DNA from: Clostridia bacterium
GTDB taxonomy: Bacteria; Bacillota; Clostridia; Christensenellales; Borkfalkiaceae
Assembly: GCA_017508485.1 (NCBI GenBank)
Contig: JAFVYV010000011.1
Location: forward strand, 84,295 to 148,294
DNA length: 64,000 nt
Direction of reading: 5' to 3'
Numbering within the stretch: the stretch's first letter is position 1; each line of letters starts with the position of its first letter. The notes under the pieces were generated by a model. That model searched no databases. It worked only from the letters and a program-made list of their open reading frames with translations, and was not told the DNA's origin. This document shows positions 36,530 through 45,033 of the stretch, piece by piece. The position numbers and the translations under genes were made by a program.

Positions 36530-36557
36530 CATATTTTGTCGAAAAAGCGCATAAATA
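36529..36557 (+). promoter_or_regulatory. Candidate SigE-type sporulation promoter of spoIIID
   Basis: TCATATT (36529-36535), 14 bases, then CATAAATA (36550-36557). The -35 fits the known mother-cell SigE consensus KMATATT and the -10 fits CATACAMT partly. spoIIID is a SigE target in Bacillus. No good SigA promoter is visible here. Confidence 0.5.
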
Positions 36558-36584
36558 TATATCACTATTTTTAGGAGATATATT

Positions 36585-36851
36585 ATGCGTGAAGATTTAA
36601 AAACAAGAGTTATTGAAGAAGCTTTTTATTTGACCAATAGGGGTGCAACCGTAAGACAAACGGCTAAAGAGTTTCATTTAGGCAAGTCAACCGTGCATAA
36701 AGACTTAACGGAAAGGCTTTTTTTAATTGATAAAAGACTACATAAAAAGGTTAAAAAGGTGCTTGAAAAGAACTTAAGTGAAAGGCATATTCGTGGTGGT
36801 AACGCAACCAAACTAAAATATTTAAAAGAAAAACAAAAAAAGGGGTTTTAA
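36585..36851 (+). CDS. spoIIID: Sporulation transcriptional regulator SpoIIID
   Basis: SpoIIID is a small DNA-binding protein that tunes mother-cell gene expression between SigE and SigK. The 88-residue protein has the family's helix-turn-helix GATVRQTAKEFHLGKSTVHKDLTERL and the basic C-terminal segment HIRGGNATKLKY. The ribosome binding site TAGGAGAT is clear. Its presence argues that the organism sporulates or recently did. Confidence 0.96.
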   Translation: MREDLKTRVIEEAFYLTNRGATVRQTAKEFHLGKSTVHKDLTERLFLIDKRLHKKVKKVLEKNLSERHIRGGNATKLKYLKEKQKKGF

Positions 36852-36856
36852 TAGTT

Positions 36857-36884
36857 TTGCTAAAATTAAAAAAAGGTGTATAAT
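36857..36884 (+). promoter_or_regulatory. Promoter of the ArsB/NhaD-type permease
   Basis: TTGCTA (36857-36862), a 16-base spacer and TATAAT (36879-36884), followed by TAGGAGAAG before the ATG at 36914. Confidence 0.65.
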
Positions 36885-36913
36885 ACCTTTGTTTTTACTT
36901 TAGGAGAAGTTTT

Positions 36914-38206
36914 ATGGCGCTAATTATTAGTATTATAACTTTAATAGCCGTTTTTCTTTCTATTTTATTTTTCCCTGAAATTAAAATAGGCAAAGTTAAA
37001 CTTGGCTCTTACTGGGTTATTTCACTAATTGGCGCTATTTTAGTTTTAATAGTAAAGTGGGACTTTAAAACGCTTATTGAAGGGCTTACGGCAGATAGTT
37101 CGGTTAACCCTTTAAAGATACTAATTTTATTTTTTAGTATGACCTTGCTTTCCGTTTTCTTAGACGAAATGGGCTTTTTTGAACATCTTGCAAGTATGGC
37201 GCTAAAAAGGGCGAACAGTAGCCAAACAAGGCTGTTTTTTGCCATTTATGCCGTTGTTTCCCTTTTGACAGTCTTTACTTCTAACGACATAGTTATTTTA
37301 ACTTTTACCCCTTTTATTTGCTTTTTTTGTAAAAGGGCGTCTATTAACCCGTTGCCTTACTTAATAGGGGAATTCGTTGCGGCAAACACTTGGAGTATGC
37401 TACTTATTATAGGAAACCCTACCAACGTATACCTTGCAGAAAGTTTTAATATTTCTTTTATAGAATACTTTAAGGTTATGGCGCTTCCTACCGTAGTTGG
37501 TGGTCTTGTTTCACTACTTGTCGTTTACCTATTATTTAGAAAAAGTTTGAAAAAGGAAATGAAAATTGAAGCCTTTATTATACCGGTAAAAAACAAGTCT
37601 TTGGTAATTTCCGGCATAATACATTTAGGGCTATGCACAATGCTACTTGTGGTAAGTTCTTATATAGGAATTGAAATGTGGTTGCTTTCACTTTTCTTTG
37701 CCGTATCACTTATACTGTTTACAATTTGCTATCTATTAGTGCATAAAACGGGGCTAAAAACGGTGCTTAAAACCTTAAAAAGACTGCCTTTTGAACTTAT
37801 ACCTTTTTTACTTTCAATGTTTACCTTGGTGTTATTTTTAGGGGAAGAAACGACTGTAAAAATTGCCGACCTTATAGATATAGGAAACCCTACTTTTGCT
37901 TACGGAATAACTTCGTTTTTATCTTCTAACTTAATGAACAATATTCCTATGAGCGTACTGTTTAGCAAAATTTTGGCATCTTCAAGTTTAGGGGCTAACC
38001 TAATGAGTGGCGTTTACGCATCAATAGTCGGCTCTAATATTGGTGCCTACTTAACGCCGGTTGGCGCACTTGCAGGAATAATGTGGATGAGCATATTAAA
38101 AAAGGAAAAAATAAATCTTTCCTTTATGCGTTTTATTGAATACGGCGCTATAATTTCTATTTTAGTTTTAACGGCAACCTTGCTAACTTTAAATTTTGTA
38201 ATATAA
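36914..38206 (+). CDS. ArsB/NhaD (ion transporter superfamily) permease
   Basis: A 430-residue membrane protein with about eleven hydrophobic helices. The SNDIVILTFTPFI and IIGNPTNVYLAE motifs in the first half and SSNLMNNIPMSV and VGSNIGAYLTPVGALAG in the second are the paired inverted-repeat signatures of the ArsB/NhaD/CitM ion transporter superfamily. The ion is not evident; arsenite, sodium or carboxylates are all seen in the family. No arsR or arsC lies nearby, which argues weakly against arsenic. Confidence 0.87.
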   Translation: MALIISIITLIAVFLSILFFPEIKIGKVKLGSYWVISLIGAILVLIVKWDFKTLIEGLTADSSVNPLKILILFFSMTLLSVFLDEMGFFEHLASMALKRANSSQTRLFFAIYAVVSLLTVFTSNDIVILTFTPFICFFCKRASINPLPYLIGEFVAANTWSMLLIIGNPTNVYLAESFNISFIEYFKVMALPTVVGGLVSLLVVYLLFRKSLKKEMKIEAFIIPVKNKSLVISGIIHLGLCTMLLVVSSYIGIEMWLLSLFFAVSLILFTICYLLVHKTGLKTVLKTLKRLPFELIPFLLSMFTLVLFLGEETTVKIADLIDIGNPTFAYGITSFLSSNLMNNIPMSVLFSKILASSSLGANLMSGVYASIVGSNIGAYLTPVGALAGIMWMSILKKEKINLSFMRFIEYGAIISILVLTATLLTLNFVI

Positions 38207-38210
38207 AAAG

Positions 38211-38256
38211 TAAAAATCGTCTATAATTAAGGTAATTAAGATAGGCGATTTTTTTA
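38211..38256 (+). terminator. Terminator after the permease
   Basis: AAAAATCG-t-CTAT pairs with ATAG-g-CGATTTTT across an AT-rich loop, then T. Confidence 0.75.
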
Positions 38257-38260
38257 TATA

Positions 38261-38289
38261 TTGACAAATTTTTATAGGTTTGGTAAAAT
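38261..38289 (+). promoter_or_regulatory. SigA promoter of the PAP2 phosphatase gene
   Basis: TTGACA (38261-38266), a 17-base spacer and TAAAAT (38284-38289), followed by CGGAGAT before the ATG at 38316. Confidence 0.8.
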
Positions 38290-38315
38290 ATTAAAAAAAT
38301 TAACGGAGATATTTT

Positions 38316-38969
38316 ATGGTAGCAAATTGGTTAAACACCGTGTTTTTCGGTTTTGATAAGGCTATGTTTGAATTTAGCCACCTTTTAGCAGTAAAGGGTG
38401 GTAAGTTTACGGTCGGCTTTTTCTCTTTTATAAGTATGCTAGGGGAAGAAGGTTGGTTTTTAATTGTGTTAAGCGCAATTGCCCTTCTTTTTAAGAATAC
38501 AAGAAAGGTTGGCTTGGTAATGCTAATAGGTTTACTATTCGGCACTTTAATAAACAATATGGTCATAAAAAAGTTGGTAAGTAGGCCTAGACCTTACACG
38601 GCAAATAGCGAATACTTTAGTTGGTACGAGTTTGTAGGTGCGCCACATACTGGCAAAAACTCTTTCCCTTCAGGACATTCTGCTTGTACAATGTCTGCAG
38701 TAGTTGCATTTATATTGATGAGCAAAAACAAATATCGCTTTTTTGCATTTCTATATGCGCTTATAATGGGCTTTTCAAGAATATTCTTAATCGTTCACTA
38801 TACAACCGACGTTTTAGCAGGTTTTGTAGTAGGTGCTATAACAGGCGTAGGCGCATACTTTGCAGTTAAAGGAATATTTGCTCTTTTAGAAAAGCATAAA
38901 GACAAAAATTGGATAAACTGGATATTAAACTGTGATATTAAAAACCTTTTTAAGAAAAAGGAAAACTAA
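38316..38969 (+). CDS. PAP2 family membrane phosphatase
   Basis: A 217-residue membrane protein with five or six helices and the three PAP2 motifs: KKLVSRPRP, FPSGHS and SRIFLIVHYTTD. Enzymes of this type dephosphorylate undecaprenyl pyrophosphate or phosphatidic acid on the outer membrane face. A role in recycling the lipid carrier of cell-wall synthesis is plausible, but the substrate is not determined by the sequence. Confidence 0.93.
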   Translation: MVANWLNTVFFGFDKAMFEFSHLLAVKGGKFTVGFFSFISMLGEEGWFLIVLSAIALLFKNTRKVGLVMLIGLLFGTLINNMVIKKLVSRPRPYTANSEYFSWYEFVGAPHTGKNSFPSGHSACTMSAVVAFILMSKNKYRFFAFLYALIMGFSRIFLIVHYTTDVLAGFVVGAITGVGAYFAVKGIFALLEKHKDKNWINWILNCDIKNLFKKKEN

Positions 38970-38985
38970 AAAAATTTAAAAAAAT

Positions 38986-39012
38986 AAAGGCTAACGAAAT
39001 CGTTAGCCTTTT
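38986..39012. terminator. Bidirectional terminator between the PAP2 gene and serA
   Basis: AAGGCTAACGA / TCGTTAGCCTT, flanked by A-rich and T-rich runs so that it can act on both convergent transcripts. Confidence 0.88.
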
Positions 39013-39026
39013 AATTTTGTTTTTAA

Positions 39027-40163
39027 TTACTTAATTACTCTAACGGCAGTTACACCAGCGATAGCCTTTAATTGGTCTTCTAAACCATCGGCATCAGTAT
39101 CAACTAAGATACAAGCGTAAGCCTTTTTAACTTTGTTAGTAACGTTAGCAGAACCTGCAACCTTAGCAACGTCTGCAAGTAAAGAATCGCTATTTTCAGC
39201 AAGTACAACGTATCTAACTTTGTTAGTTCTAGGAGCAGAACAGTTAGGGTAGTTTACGCTGTTAAGGATATTACCGTTTTCAATGTAATCAATAAGTTGG
39301 TTAGCAGCCATAACAGCACAGTTATCTTCTGCTTCAGGAGTAGATGCGCCAAGGTGAGGGATACAAACGATACCTTCCTTACATAAAACTGCATCGTTAG
39401 GGAAGTCAGTTACGTATCTACCGATTTTGCCAGTAGCAGTTGCTTCAATGATAGCGTCGTTATCAACTAATTCGCCTCTTGCGCAGTTAACGATAACAGC
39501 ACCGTCTTTCATTTTAGCAATAACATCTTTATTAATCATACCCTTGTTGTCTTTTGTGAAAGGAAGGTGTAATGATAAGTAGTCTGCGTTAGCATAAACT
39601 TCATCAAGAGTGTCACAAACCTTAACACCAGCAAGTTTTTCAGCATTAGCAGGTGATAGGAAAGGGTCGTAGCCAACAACTTTCATACCAAGTGCCATTG
39701 CAGCGTTAGCAACCATAGCACCGATAGCGCCTAAACCGATAAGACCTAAAGTTTTACCTAAAATTTCGCCACCAACGAATTGACCTTTGCCTTTTTCAAC
39801 TAACTTGCCAACTTCGTCACCCTTGCCACTTAAAGTTTTTGCCCAGTCCATAGCAGGTTGAACCTTTCTTGAACCAAGTAAAAGACCTAAAATAACAAGT
39901 TCTTTAACTGCGTTTGCGTTAGCGCCAGGTGTATTAAAAACAACAACACCCTTTTTAGCATAATCGTCAACTGGAATATTGTTTGTACCAGCACCTGCTC
40001 TTGCAACGGCTAAAACTGAACTAGGTAGGTCGTATTCGTGCATAGAAAAACTTCTAAGCATAATACCAACTGGATTTTCTACTTCATTAGCAACTTTGTA
40101 TTCTGCAGTAAAGATGTCGTCAACAACTTTACTGATAGAGTTTAAAGTAAGAATATTTTTCAT
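39027..40163 (-). CDS. serA: D-3-phosphoglycerate dehydrogenase
   Basis: SerA oxidises 3-phosphoglycerate with NAD in the first step of serine synthesis. The 378-residue protein has the Rossmann motif GLIGLGAIGAMVA near residue 140, the catalytic arginine in NCARGELVD and the histidine in PHLGAST, plus a C-terminal ACT-like segment (about 305-378). Where the catalytic glutamate is expected the sequence reads TDFPNDAV, with aspartate. serC lies upstream, 18 bases away, on the same strand. No serB is visible. Confidence 0.94.
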   Translation of the reverse strand: MKNILTLNSISKVVDDIFTAEYKVANEVENPVGIMLRSFSMHEYDLPSSVLAVARAGAGTNNIPVDDYAKKGVVVFNTPGANANAVKELVILGLLLGSRKVQPAMDWAKTLSGKGDEVGKLVEKGKGQFVGGEILGKTLGLIGLGAIGAMVANAAMALGMKVVGYDPFLSPANAEKLAGVKVCDTLDEVYANADYLSLHLPFTKDNKGMINKDVIAKMKDGAVIVNCARGELVDNDAIIEATATGKIGRYVTDFPNDAVLCKEGIVCIPHLGASTPEAEDNCAVMAANQLIDYIENGNILNSVNYPNCSAPRTNKVRYVVLAENSDSLLADVAKVAGSANVTNKVKKAYACILVDTDADGLEDQLKAIAGVTAVRVIK

Positions 40164-40181
40164 ATTAACTAAACCCCTTAA

Positions 40182-41255
40182 TTACTTATTTTCAAGTTCG
40201 AATTTCTTCATAAATTCGATAAGTGATTTAACGCCTTCAATTGGCATTGCGTTGTAGATAGATGCTCTCATACCACCAACAACTCTGTGACCTTTGATTG
40301 CAACGATACCGTTTTTAGCGGCTTCTTTAACGAATTTGTCGTTAAGTTCATCAGTTGGAGCAACGAAAGGAATGTTCATTAAAGAACGGTCTTTAACAAC
40401 AACGCTGTTTGTATAGAAAGAAGAGTTGTCAATAAAGTCGTAAAGAAGAGCAGCCTTTTCTTCATTAATCTTTTGCATTGCAGGTACGCCACCCATCTTC
40501 TTTAACCATCTAAATACTAACATAGCAATATAGATACTAAAAGATGGTGGAGTGTTGTATAAACTGTCGTTATTAACTTGAGTGTCCCATCTAAGCATTG
40601 TAGGGCAGATGTCAAGTGGCTTATTGATTAAGTCGTTACGAACGATAACGATTGTAAGTGATGATGGAGCAATGTTCTTTTGTGCACCAGCATAAATAAC
40701 GCCGAACTTATTAACGTCCATTTCTTCACTTAAAATGTTTGAACTCATATCACAAACAAGTGGAGCATCAACGGTAGGGAATTTTGTAAATCTTGTACCG
40801 AAGATTGTGTTGTTTGAAGTTAAGTGAACGTAGTCAATATCATCTCTGAACTTGATTTGGTCAACGTCAGGAATATAGGTATATTTCTTGTCCTTAGAAG
40901 ATGCTGCACAGAAAGCGTCGCCGAACTTACATCCTTCTTCAAATGCTTTTGAAGCGAAGTTACCAGTTACTAAGTAGTCTGCTCTACCTTTGTTCATAAG
41001 GTTTAGTGGAACTGCTGCGAATTGTTGTGATGCACCACCTTGAACGAAAATTATAGAATAATTTTCAGGAATATGCATTAGTTCACGAAGAAGAGCATTT
41101 GCTTCTGCATTAACAGCCATAAAGTCTTTTGATCTGTGGCTCATTTCGGCAATACTCATACCCGTACCGTTATAATCTAAAAAATCTCTTTGAGCCTCTT
41201 GTAATACTTCTAAAGGAAGCATTGAAGGGCCAGGTGAAAAGTTAAAAACTCTCAT
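40182..41255 (-). CDS. serC: Phosphoserine aminotransferase
   Basis: SerC is a PLP enzyme converting 3-phosphohydroxypyruvate to phosphoserine. The 357-residue protein begins FNFSPGPSMLPLEVLQEAQRD, has FVQGGASQQFAAVP and the PLP-binding lysine in YAGAQKNIAPS, and ends with the GGMRASIYNAM motif. GGGAGGA precedes the start. It is the first gene of a serC-serA transcript with a consensus promoter. Confidence 0.97.
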   Translation of the reverse strand: MRVFNFSPGPSMLPLEVLQEAQRDFLDYNGTGMSIAEMSHRSKDFMAVNAEANALLRELMHIPENYSIIFVQGGASQQFAAVPLNLMNKGRADYLVTGNFASKAFEEGCKFGDAFCAASSKDKKYTYIPDVDQIKFRDDIDYVHLTSNNTIFGTRFTKFPTVDAPLVCDMSSNILSEEMDVNKFGVIYAGAQKNIAPSSLTIVIVRNDLINKPLDICPTMLRWDTQVNNDSLYNTPPSFSIYIAMLVFRWLKKMGGVPAMQKINEEKAALLYDFIDNSSFYTNSVVVKDRSLMNIPFVAPTDELNDKFVKEAAKNGIVAIKGHRVVGGMRASIYNAMPIEGVKSLIEFMKKFELENK

Positions 41256-41297
41256 GTTATCCTCCCTTGAAATTAAAAATAATGATTTTTTCTTTTA

Positions 41298-41326
41298 ATT
41301 ATACCACCATAATTTTTTTTATACAA
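41298..41326 (-). promoter_or_regulatory. SigA promoter of serC-serA
   Basis: On the minus strand TTGTAT (41321-41326), a 17-base spacer and TATAAT (41298-41303). Confidence 0.8.
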
Positions 41327-41402
41327 GTATTTTAAAGTAAATATATACTGAAAAAAGCAAAAAAATTACAAAAATAGTACCACTTTCTTAAAACCTAAAA
41401 GG

Positions 41403-41431
41403 TTTACAAAATGCAAAAAATAGGGTATAAT
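41403..41431 (+). promoter_or_regulatory. SigA promoter of rnj-trmR-trhP
   Basis: TTTACA (41403-41408), a 17-base spacer and TATAAT (41426-41431), then TTAAGGTG before the TTG start at 41458. Confidence 0.78.
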
Positions 41432-41457
41432 AAATAAAAAACTTTTTAAGGTGTATT

Positions 41458-43107
41458 TTGAAAGATAAAAAGAAATTAAAGATAAGATTTTTAGGTGGCG
41501 TTGGTGAAATTGGCAAGAATATGACTGCCATTGAATACGACGACGATATTATAGTTATTGACGCAGGAATTTCCTTTCCTACAGATGATATGCCGGGGGT
41601 TGATTTAGTTATTCCCGACGTTAGTTATTTAGCGCAAAACAGTAAAAAAGTTAAGGGCATTTTACTTACTCACGGACACGAAGACCATATAGGGGGCGTA
41701 CCATACTTATTAAAGGAAGTTAACGCGCCTATTTTTGGTACGAAGTTAACTTTAACTTTAACGGAAAATAAGATTATTGAACATAACTTAAAAGGGATAA
41801 AACTTAACTGTGTAGAAGCAGGTAGCACCATTAACCTTGGCGTTTTTAAGATAGAGTTTATTAACGTAAACCACTCAATTTCAGGGGCAGTTGCCTTTGC
41901 AATTACCACACCTGTCGGCGTAATTTTCCACTCAGGCGATTATAAAATTGACTTTACGCCTATTGACGGCAACGGTATGGACTTAACAAGAATTTCAGAA
42001 ATAGGTAAAAAGGGCGTTCTACTTATGATGAGCGACTCAACTAATATTGAAGTTCCAGGGTATACTATGAGTGAGTCTGTTGTTGGCTCTACTTTAGACA
42101 CGCTATTTTCAGAAAACGCAGATAGAAGGCTTATTATAACCACTTTTGCATCAAACGTGCATAGACTTCAACAAATATTAAACCTTGCTAAAAAGTATAA
42201 TAGAAAGGTGGCTTTTTCAGGTCGCAGTATGGTCAAAGTTTCTGAAGCCGCTGCTAAAATTGGCGAACTTAATATTGAAAATGGACTTATCATTGATATT
42301 GACAAGATAAGTAAGTATAAAGAAAAGGAAATTTTAATAGTTTCCACCGGTTCACAAGGCGAACCTATGAGTGCGCTAACCCGTATGGCAACGGGCGAAT
42401 TTAACAAGGTCGTTATTAGTGATAAAGACACGGTTGTTATTTCTGCATCAGTTATTCCTGGTAACGAAAGGATGATTTACAACGTAATAAACAACCTTTA
42501 CAAAAGGGGTGCTGAAGTTGTTTACGAATCACTTTCTCCAATTCACGTATCAGGACACGCTTGTCGTGATGAAATTAAACTATTACACTCACTTGTTAAA
42601 CCAAAATTCTTTATTCCCGTTCACGGCGAATATAGGCACTTAAAAAAGCACGTTGACCTTGCCCTTTCACTTGGTATGAGTAAGGGTAGCGCAATGATTT
42701 GTGAAATAGGCGACACGGTAGAATTGACAAAAAACAGTATGAAACGTGGTGAAAGTTTCGTTGCAGGGTCTAAACTTGTTGACGGTGTTTTCGTTAACGA
42801 TGAAAACAGTTACGTACTTCGTGATAGAATACATCTTTCTGAAGACGGACTTGTAGTAGTAGTTTTAGGTCTACACGAAGCAAGTAAAACGGTGCTTTCA
42901 GTTGACGTAATTGCAAGGGGTGTTTCTATGCCTGAAGAAACGATAGAGTGGTTAAAAACACACATTGAAGATACCTTAAATTCAAGCGACCTAAAAGGTT
43001 ATGATAGAAGTACCATAAAAAATCTTTTAAGAAAGGGTGTAAGAAAGCAATTATTGAATAAAACGGGTCAAAGCCCTATGATTTTACCCGTTATTGTGGA
43101 AGTATAA
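41458..43107 (+). CDS. rnj: Ribonuclease J
   Basis: RNase J is a metallo-beta-lactamase fold 5'-3' exo- and endoribonuclease central to mRNA decay and rRNA maturation in Firmicutes. The 549-residue protein has FLGGVGEIGKNM, the metal motif THGHEDHIGG, FHSGDYK and the beta-CASP region (FSGRSM, STGSQGEPMSAL) ending in VHGEYRH. The start is TTG with AAGG about six bases upstream. Only one RNase J gene is in the window, so J1 and J2 cannot be told apart. Confidence 0.97.
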   Translation: MKDKKKLKIRFLGGVGEIGKNMTAIEYDDDIIVIDAGISFPTDDMPGVDLVIPDVSYLAQNSKKVKGILLTHGHEDHIGGVPYLLKEVNAPIFGTKLTLTLTENKIIEHNLKGIKLNCVEAGSTINLGVFKIEFINVNHSISGAVAFAITTPVGVIFHSGDYKIDFTPIDGNGMDLTRISEIGKKGVLLMMSDSTNIEVPGYTMSESVVGSTLDTLFSENADRRLIITTFASNVHRLQQILNLAKKYNRKVAFSGRSMVKVSEAAAKIGELNIENGLIIDIDKISKYKEKEILIVSTGSQGEPMSALTRMATGEFNKVVISDKDTVVISASVIPGNERMIYNVINNLYKRGAEVVYESLSPIHVSGHACRDEIKLLHSLVKPKFFIPVHGEYRHLKKHVDLALSLGMSKGSAMICEIGDTVELTKNSMKRGESFVAGSKLVDGVFVNDENSYVLRDRIHLSEDGLVVVVLGLHEASKTVLSVDVIARGVSMPEETIEWLKTHIEDTLNSSDLKGYDRSTIKNLLRKGVRKQLLNKTGQSPMILPVIVEV

Positions 43108-43703
43108 TGGAAGATTTGATTAAAAAAATGCGTGAAGATGCGCTTTCTAACGGACAACCTATTTTAAGGGAACAGTCTTTTAAGGTTTTGGAAGATTTGA
43201 TTAAAAAATATCAACCTAAAAAGATACTTGAAGTAGGCATTAACGTGGGTTGTTCTTCAGGGGCGATGCTACTTTTAAGTAAAGACGCTTATCTTCACGG
43301 AATTGAACTAAACGAAGACTTAATAAAAAAAGCAAAGGAAAATTATAAAAAATTAGGCGTTTACGATAGAGTTAAAATTTTCCCTGGAGATGCAGGTAAG
43401 GTTATACCTACCTTAAAAGAACAAGGGGAAAGGTACGACTTTGTGTTTATTGACGGGCCTAAAAGCCACTATTTAGAGTATTTTTTAACCTTAAAAGATA
43501 TGATGAATAAGGGTGGCGTAATTCTTTGCGACAACGTTTTGTTTAGGGGTATGATTTTAACTGAAGAAGAACCACCTAAAAAGTACAGAACGATTGTTAG
43601 AAATTTAAGGGCGTTTATTGAAGAATTAAAAAATAATAGTGATTTTAAGACGGAAATTGTTGATATTGAAGACGGTTTAACCATTTCCGTAAAGGTGGAC
43701 TAA
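43107..43703 (+). CDS. trmR: tRNA 5-hydroxyuridine methyltransferase (TrmR-like)
   Basis: A 198-residue class I SAM-dependent O-methyltransferase. The SAM-binding region reads ILEVGINVGCSSGAMLLL, the acidic motif is LHGIELNEDLI, and FVFIDGPKSHY plus LCDNVLFRG are typical of the YrrM/TrmR branch. TrmR methylates 5-hydroxyuridine at tRNA wobble position 34 to 5-methoxyuridine. The assignment is supported by trhP directly downstream; both junctions are TAATG overlaps, indicating translational coupling. Confidence 0.88.
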   Translation: MEDLIKKMREDALSNGQPILREQSFKVLEDLIKKYQPKKILEVGINVGCSSGAMLLLSKDAYLHGIELNEDLIKKAKENYKKLGVYDRVKIFPGDAGKVIPTLKEQGERYDFVFIDGPKSHYLEYFLTLKDMMNKGGVILCDNVLFRGMILTEEEPPKKYRTIVRNLRAFIEELKNNSDFKTEIVDIEDGLTISVKVD

Positions 43704-44911
43704 TGACAAAACCTGAACTTTTAGCCCCTGCAGGGGATTTTGAAAAATTAAAAACGGCATTTTATTTTGGTGCAGATGCAGTTTACGTTGGTGGTAAGGA
43801 ATTTAGCCTTCGTGCTCTTGCTGGGAACTTTACTAACGAAGAGTTAGAAGAAGCAACCAAATACACGCACGAAATTGGCAAAAAAATATACGTTACCGTT
43901 AACATTTTTGCAAGAAATACCGATTTGGAAAAGGCAGATGAGTATTTTGCCTTTTTAGAAAAAATAGGGGTAGACGGGGTTATAATTTCCGACCTTGGCT
44001 TAATTTCTATCGCGCTAAAAAGGAACTTAAACGTAAACGTTTCAACTCAAGCAAGTATATTAAACAAGGCTACCGTTCAGTTTTATAAAGACTTAGGTGT
44101 AAAGCGTGTAATTTTAGCAAGGGAACTATCTTTAAAAGAAGTAAAAGAAATTTCTTCAGTTGATATAGAAGTAGAAACCTTTATTCACGGTGCAATGTGC
44201 ATTTCTTATAGTGGAAGATGCTTACTTTCTAACTACCTAACCGGTCGTGACAGTAACCGTGGCGCATGTGTACAAGCGTGCAGATGGGAGTATTCTATAA
44301 GAGAAAAAAATACCGACGGCGAATATTTAGAAATTGAAGAAGATGATAAAGGTACTTACATATTAAACAGCAAAGACCTTAACTTAATTGACTATATAGG
44401 CGACTTGGTTGATGCAGGTGTCGTTTCATTTAAAATTGAAGGTAGAATGAAAAGCGACTACTACCTAGCAACGGTTATTAACGCATATCGCCGTGCAATT
44501 GACGCATATTTTAGAGAAGGTGAAGTTTATAAAGAAAATCCACTTTATATGACCGAACTAAAAAAGACTGCGCATAGATGTTTTACCACAGCCTACGCTT
44601 TTGGCGAAAACGACAAAACGGTAAACTACGACGACTCTCAAAGTAAGGGTACGCATAAGTTTATGGCAAAGGTGCTTGACTTTAACAAGGAAGAAGGGTA
44701 CGCTTTAATTGAAATGAGAAATCGTTTTAAAAAGGGTGAAGTGTTAGAAGTTTTATCGCCAAACGATACTTTTAATAAGCAAATCGTGATAGAAAAAATG
44801 CTTAACTTAAAAGATGAAGAAGTTTTAGATGCAAAACTCGTTCAAGAAAAGTTAAAGTTATTTACTGATATAGGTCTTCAAAAAGGGGATATGTTAAGAA
44901 AGGAATTTTAA
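43703..44911 (+). CDS. trhP: U32-family tRNA uridine hydroxylase (TrhP-like)
   Basis: The 402-residue protein belongs to peptidase family U32, starting KPELLAPAGDFEKLKTAFYFGADAVYVGG. It contains the conserved ETFIHGAMCISYSGRCLLSNYLTGRDSNRGACVQACRW block with cysteines likely to hold an iron-sulfur cluster. In Bacillus, TrhP hydroxylates tRNA U34 using prephenate-derived precursors. Pairing with TrmR supports this function over proteolysis. A C-terminal beta domain (FMAKVLDFNKEEGYALIEMRNRFKKGE) is present. Confidence 0.9.
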   Translation: MTKPELLAPAGDFEKLKTAFYFGADAVYVGGKEFSLRALAGNFTNEELEEATKYTHEIGKKIYVTVNIFARNTDLEKADEYFAFLEKIGVDGVIISDLGLISIALKRNLNVNVSTQASILNKATVQFYKDLGVKRVILARELSLKEVKEISSVDIEVETFIHGAMCISYSGRCLLSNYLTGRDSNRGACVQACRWEYSIREKNTDGEYLEIEEDDKGTYILNSKDLNLIDYIGDLVDAGVVSFKIEGRMKSDYYLATVINAYRRAIDAYFREGEVYKENPLYMTELKKTAHRCFTTAYAFGENDKTVNYDDSQSKGTHKFMAKVLDFNKEEGYALIEMRNRFKKGEVLEVLSPNDTFNKQIVIEKMLNLKDEEVLDAKLVQEKLKLFTDIGLQKGDMLRKEF

Positions 44912-44931
44912 TTAAATAAAAAAACAATATT

Positions 44932-44963
44932 TAGTGGTTACGAAAATTCGTAGCCACTTTTTG
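44932..44963 (+). terminator. Terminator after trhP
   Basis: AGTGGTTACGAA and TTCGTAGCCACT form a stem with a T-G wobble, then a T run. Confidence 0.92.
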
Positions 44964-44974
44964 TTGCGTTTTTA

Positions 44975-45003
44975 TTGAAAAAAAAGGGTGGTTATGGTAT
45001 AAT
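44975..45003 (+). promoter_or_regulatory. SigA promoter of parE-parC
   Basis: TTGAAA (44975-44980), a 17-base spacer and TATAAT (44998-45003), followed by TAGGAGAA before the ATG at 45034. Confidence 0.8.
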
Positions 45004-45033
45004 AACTATATATCGGTTTTTTTAGGAGAAATT

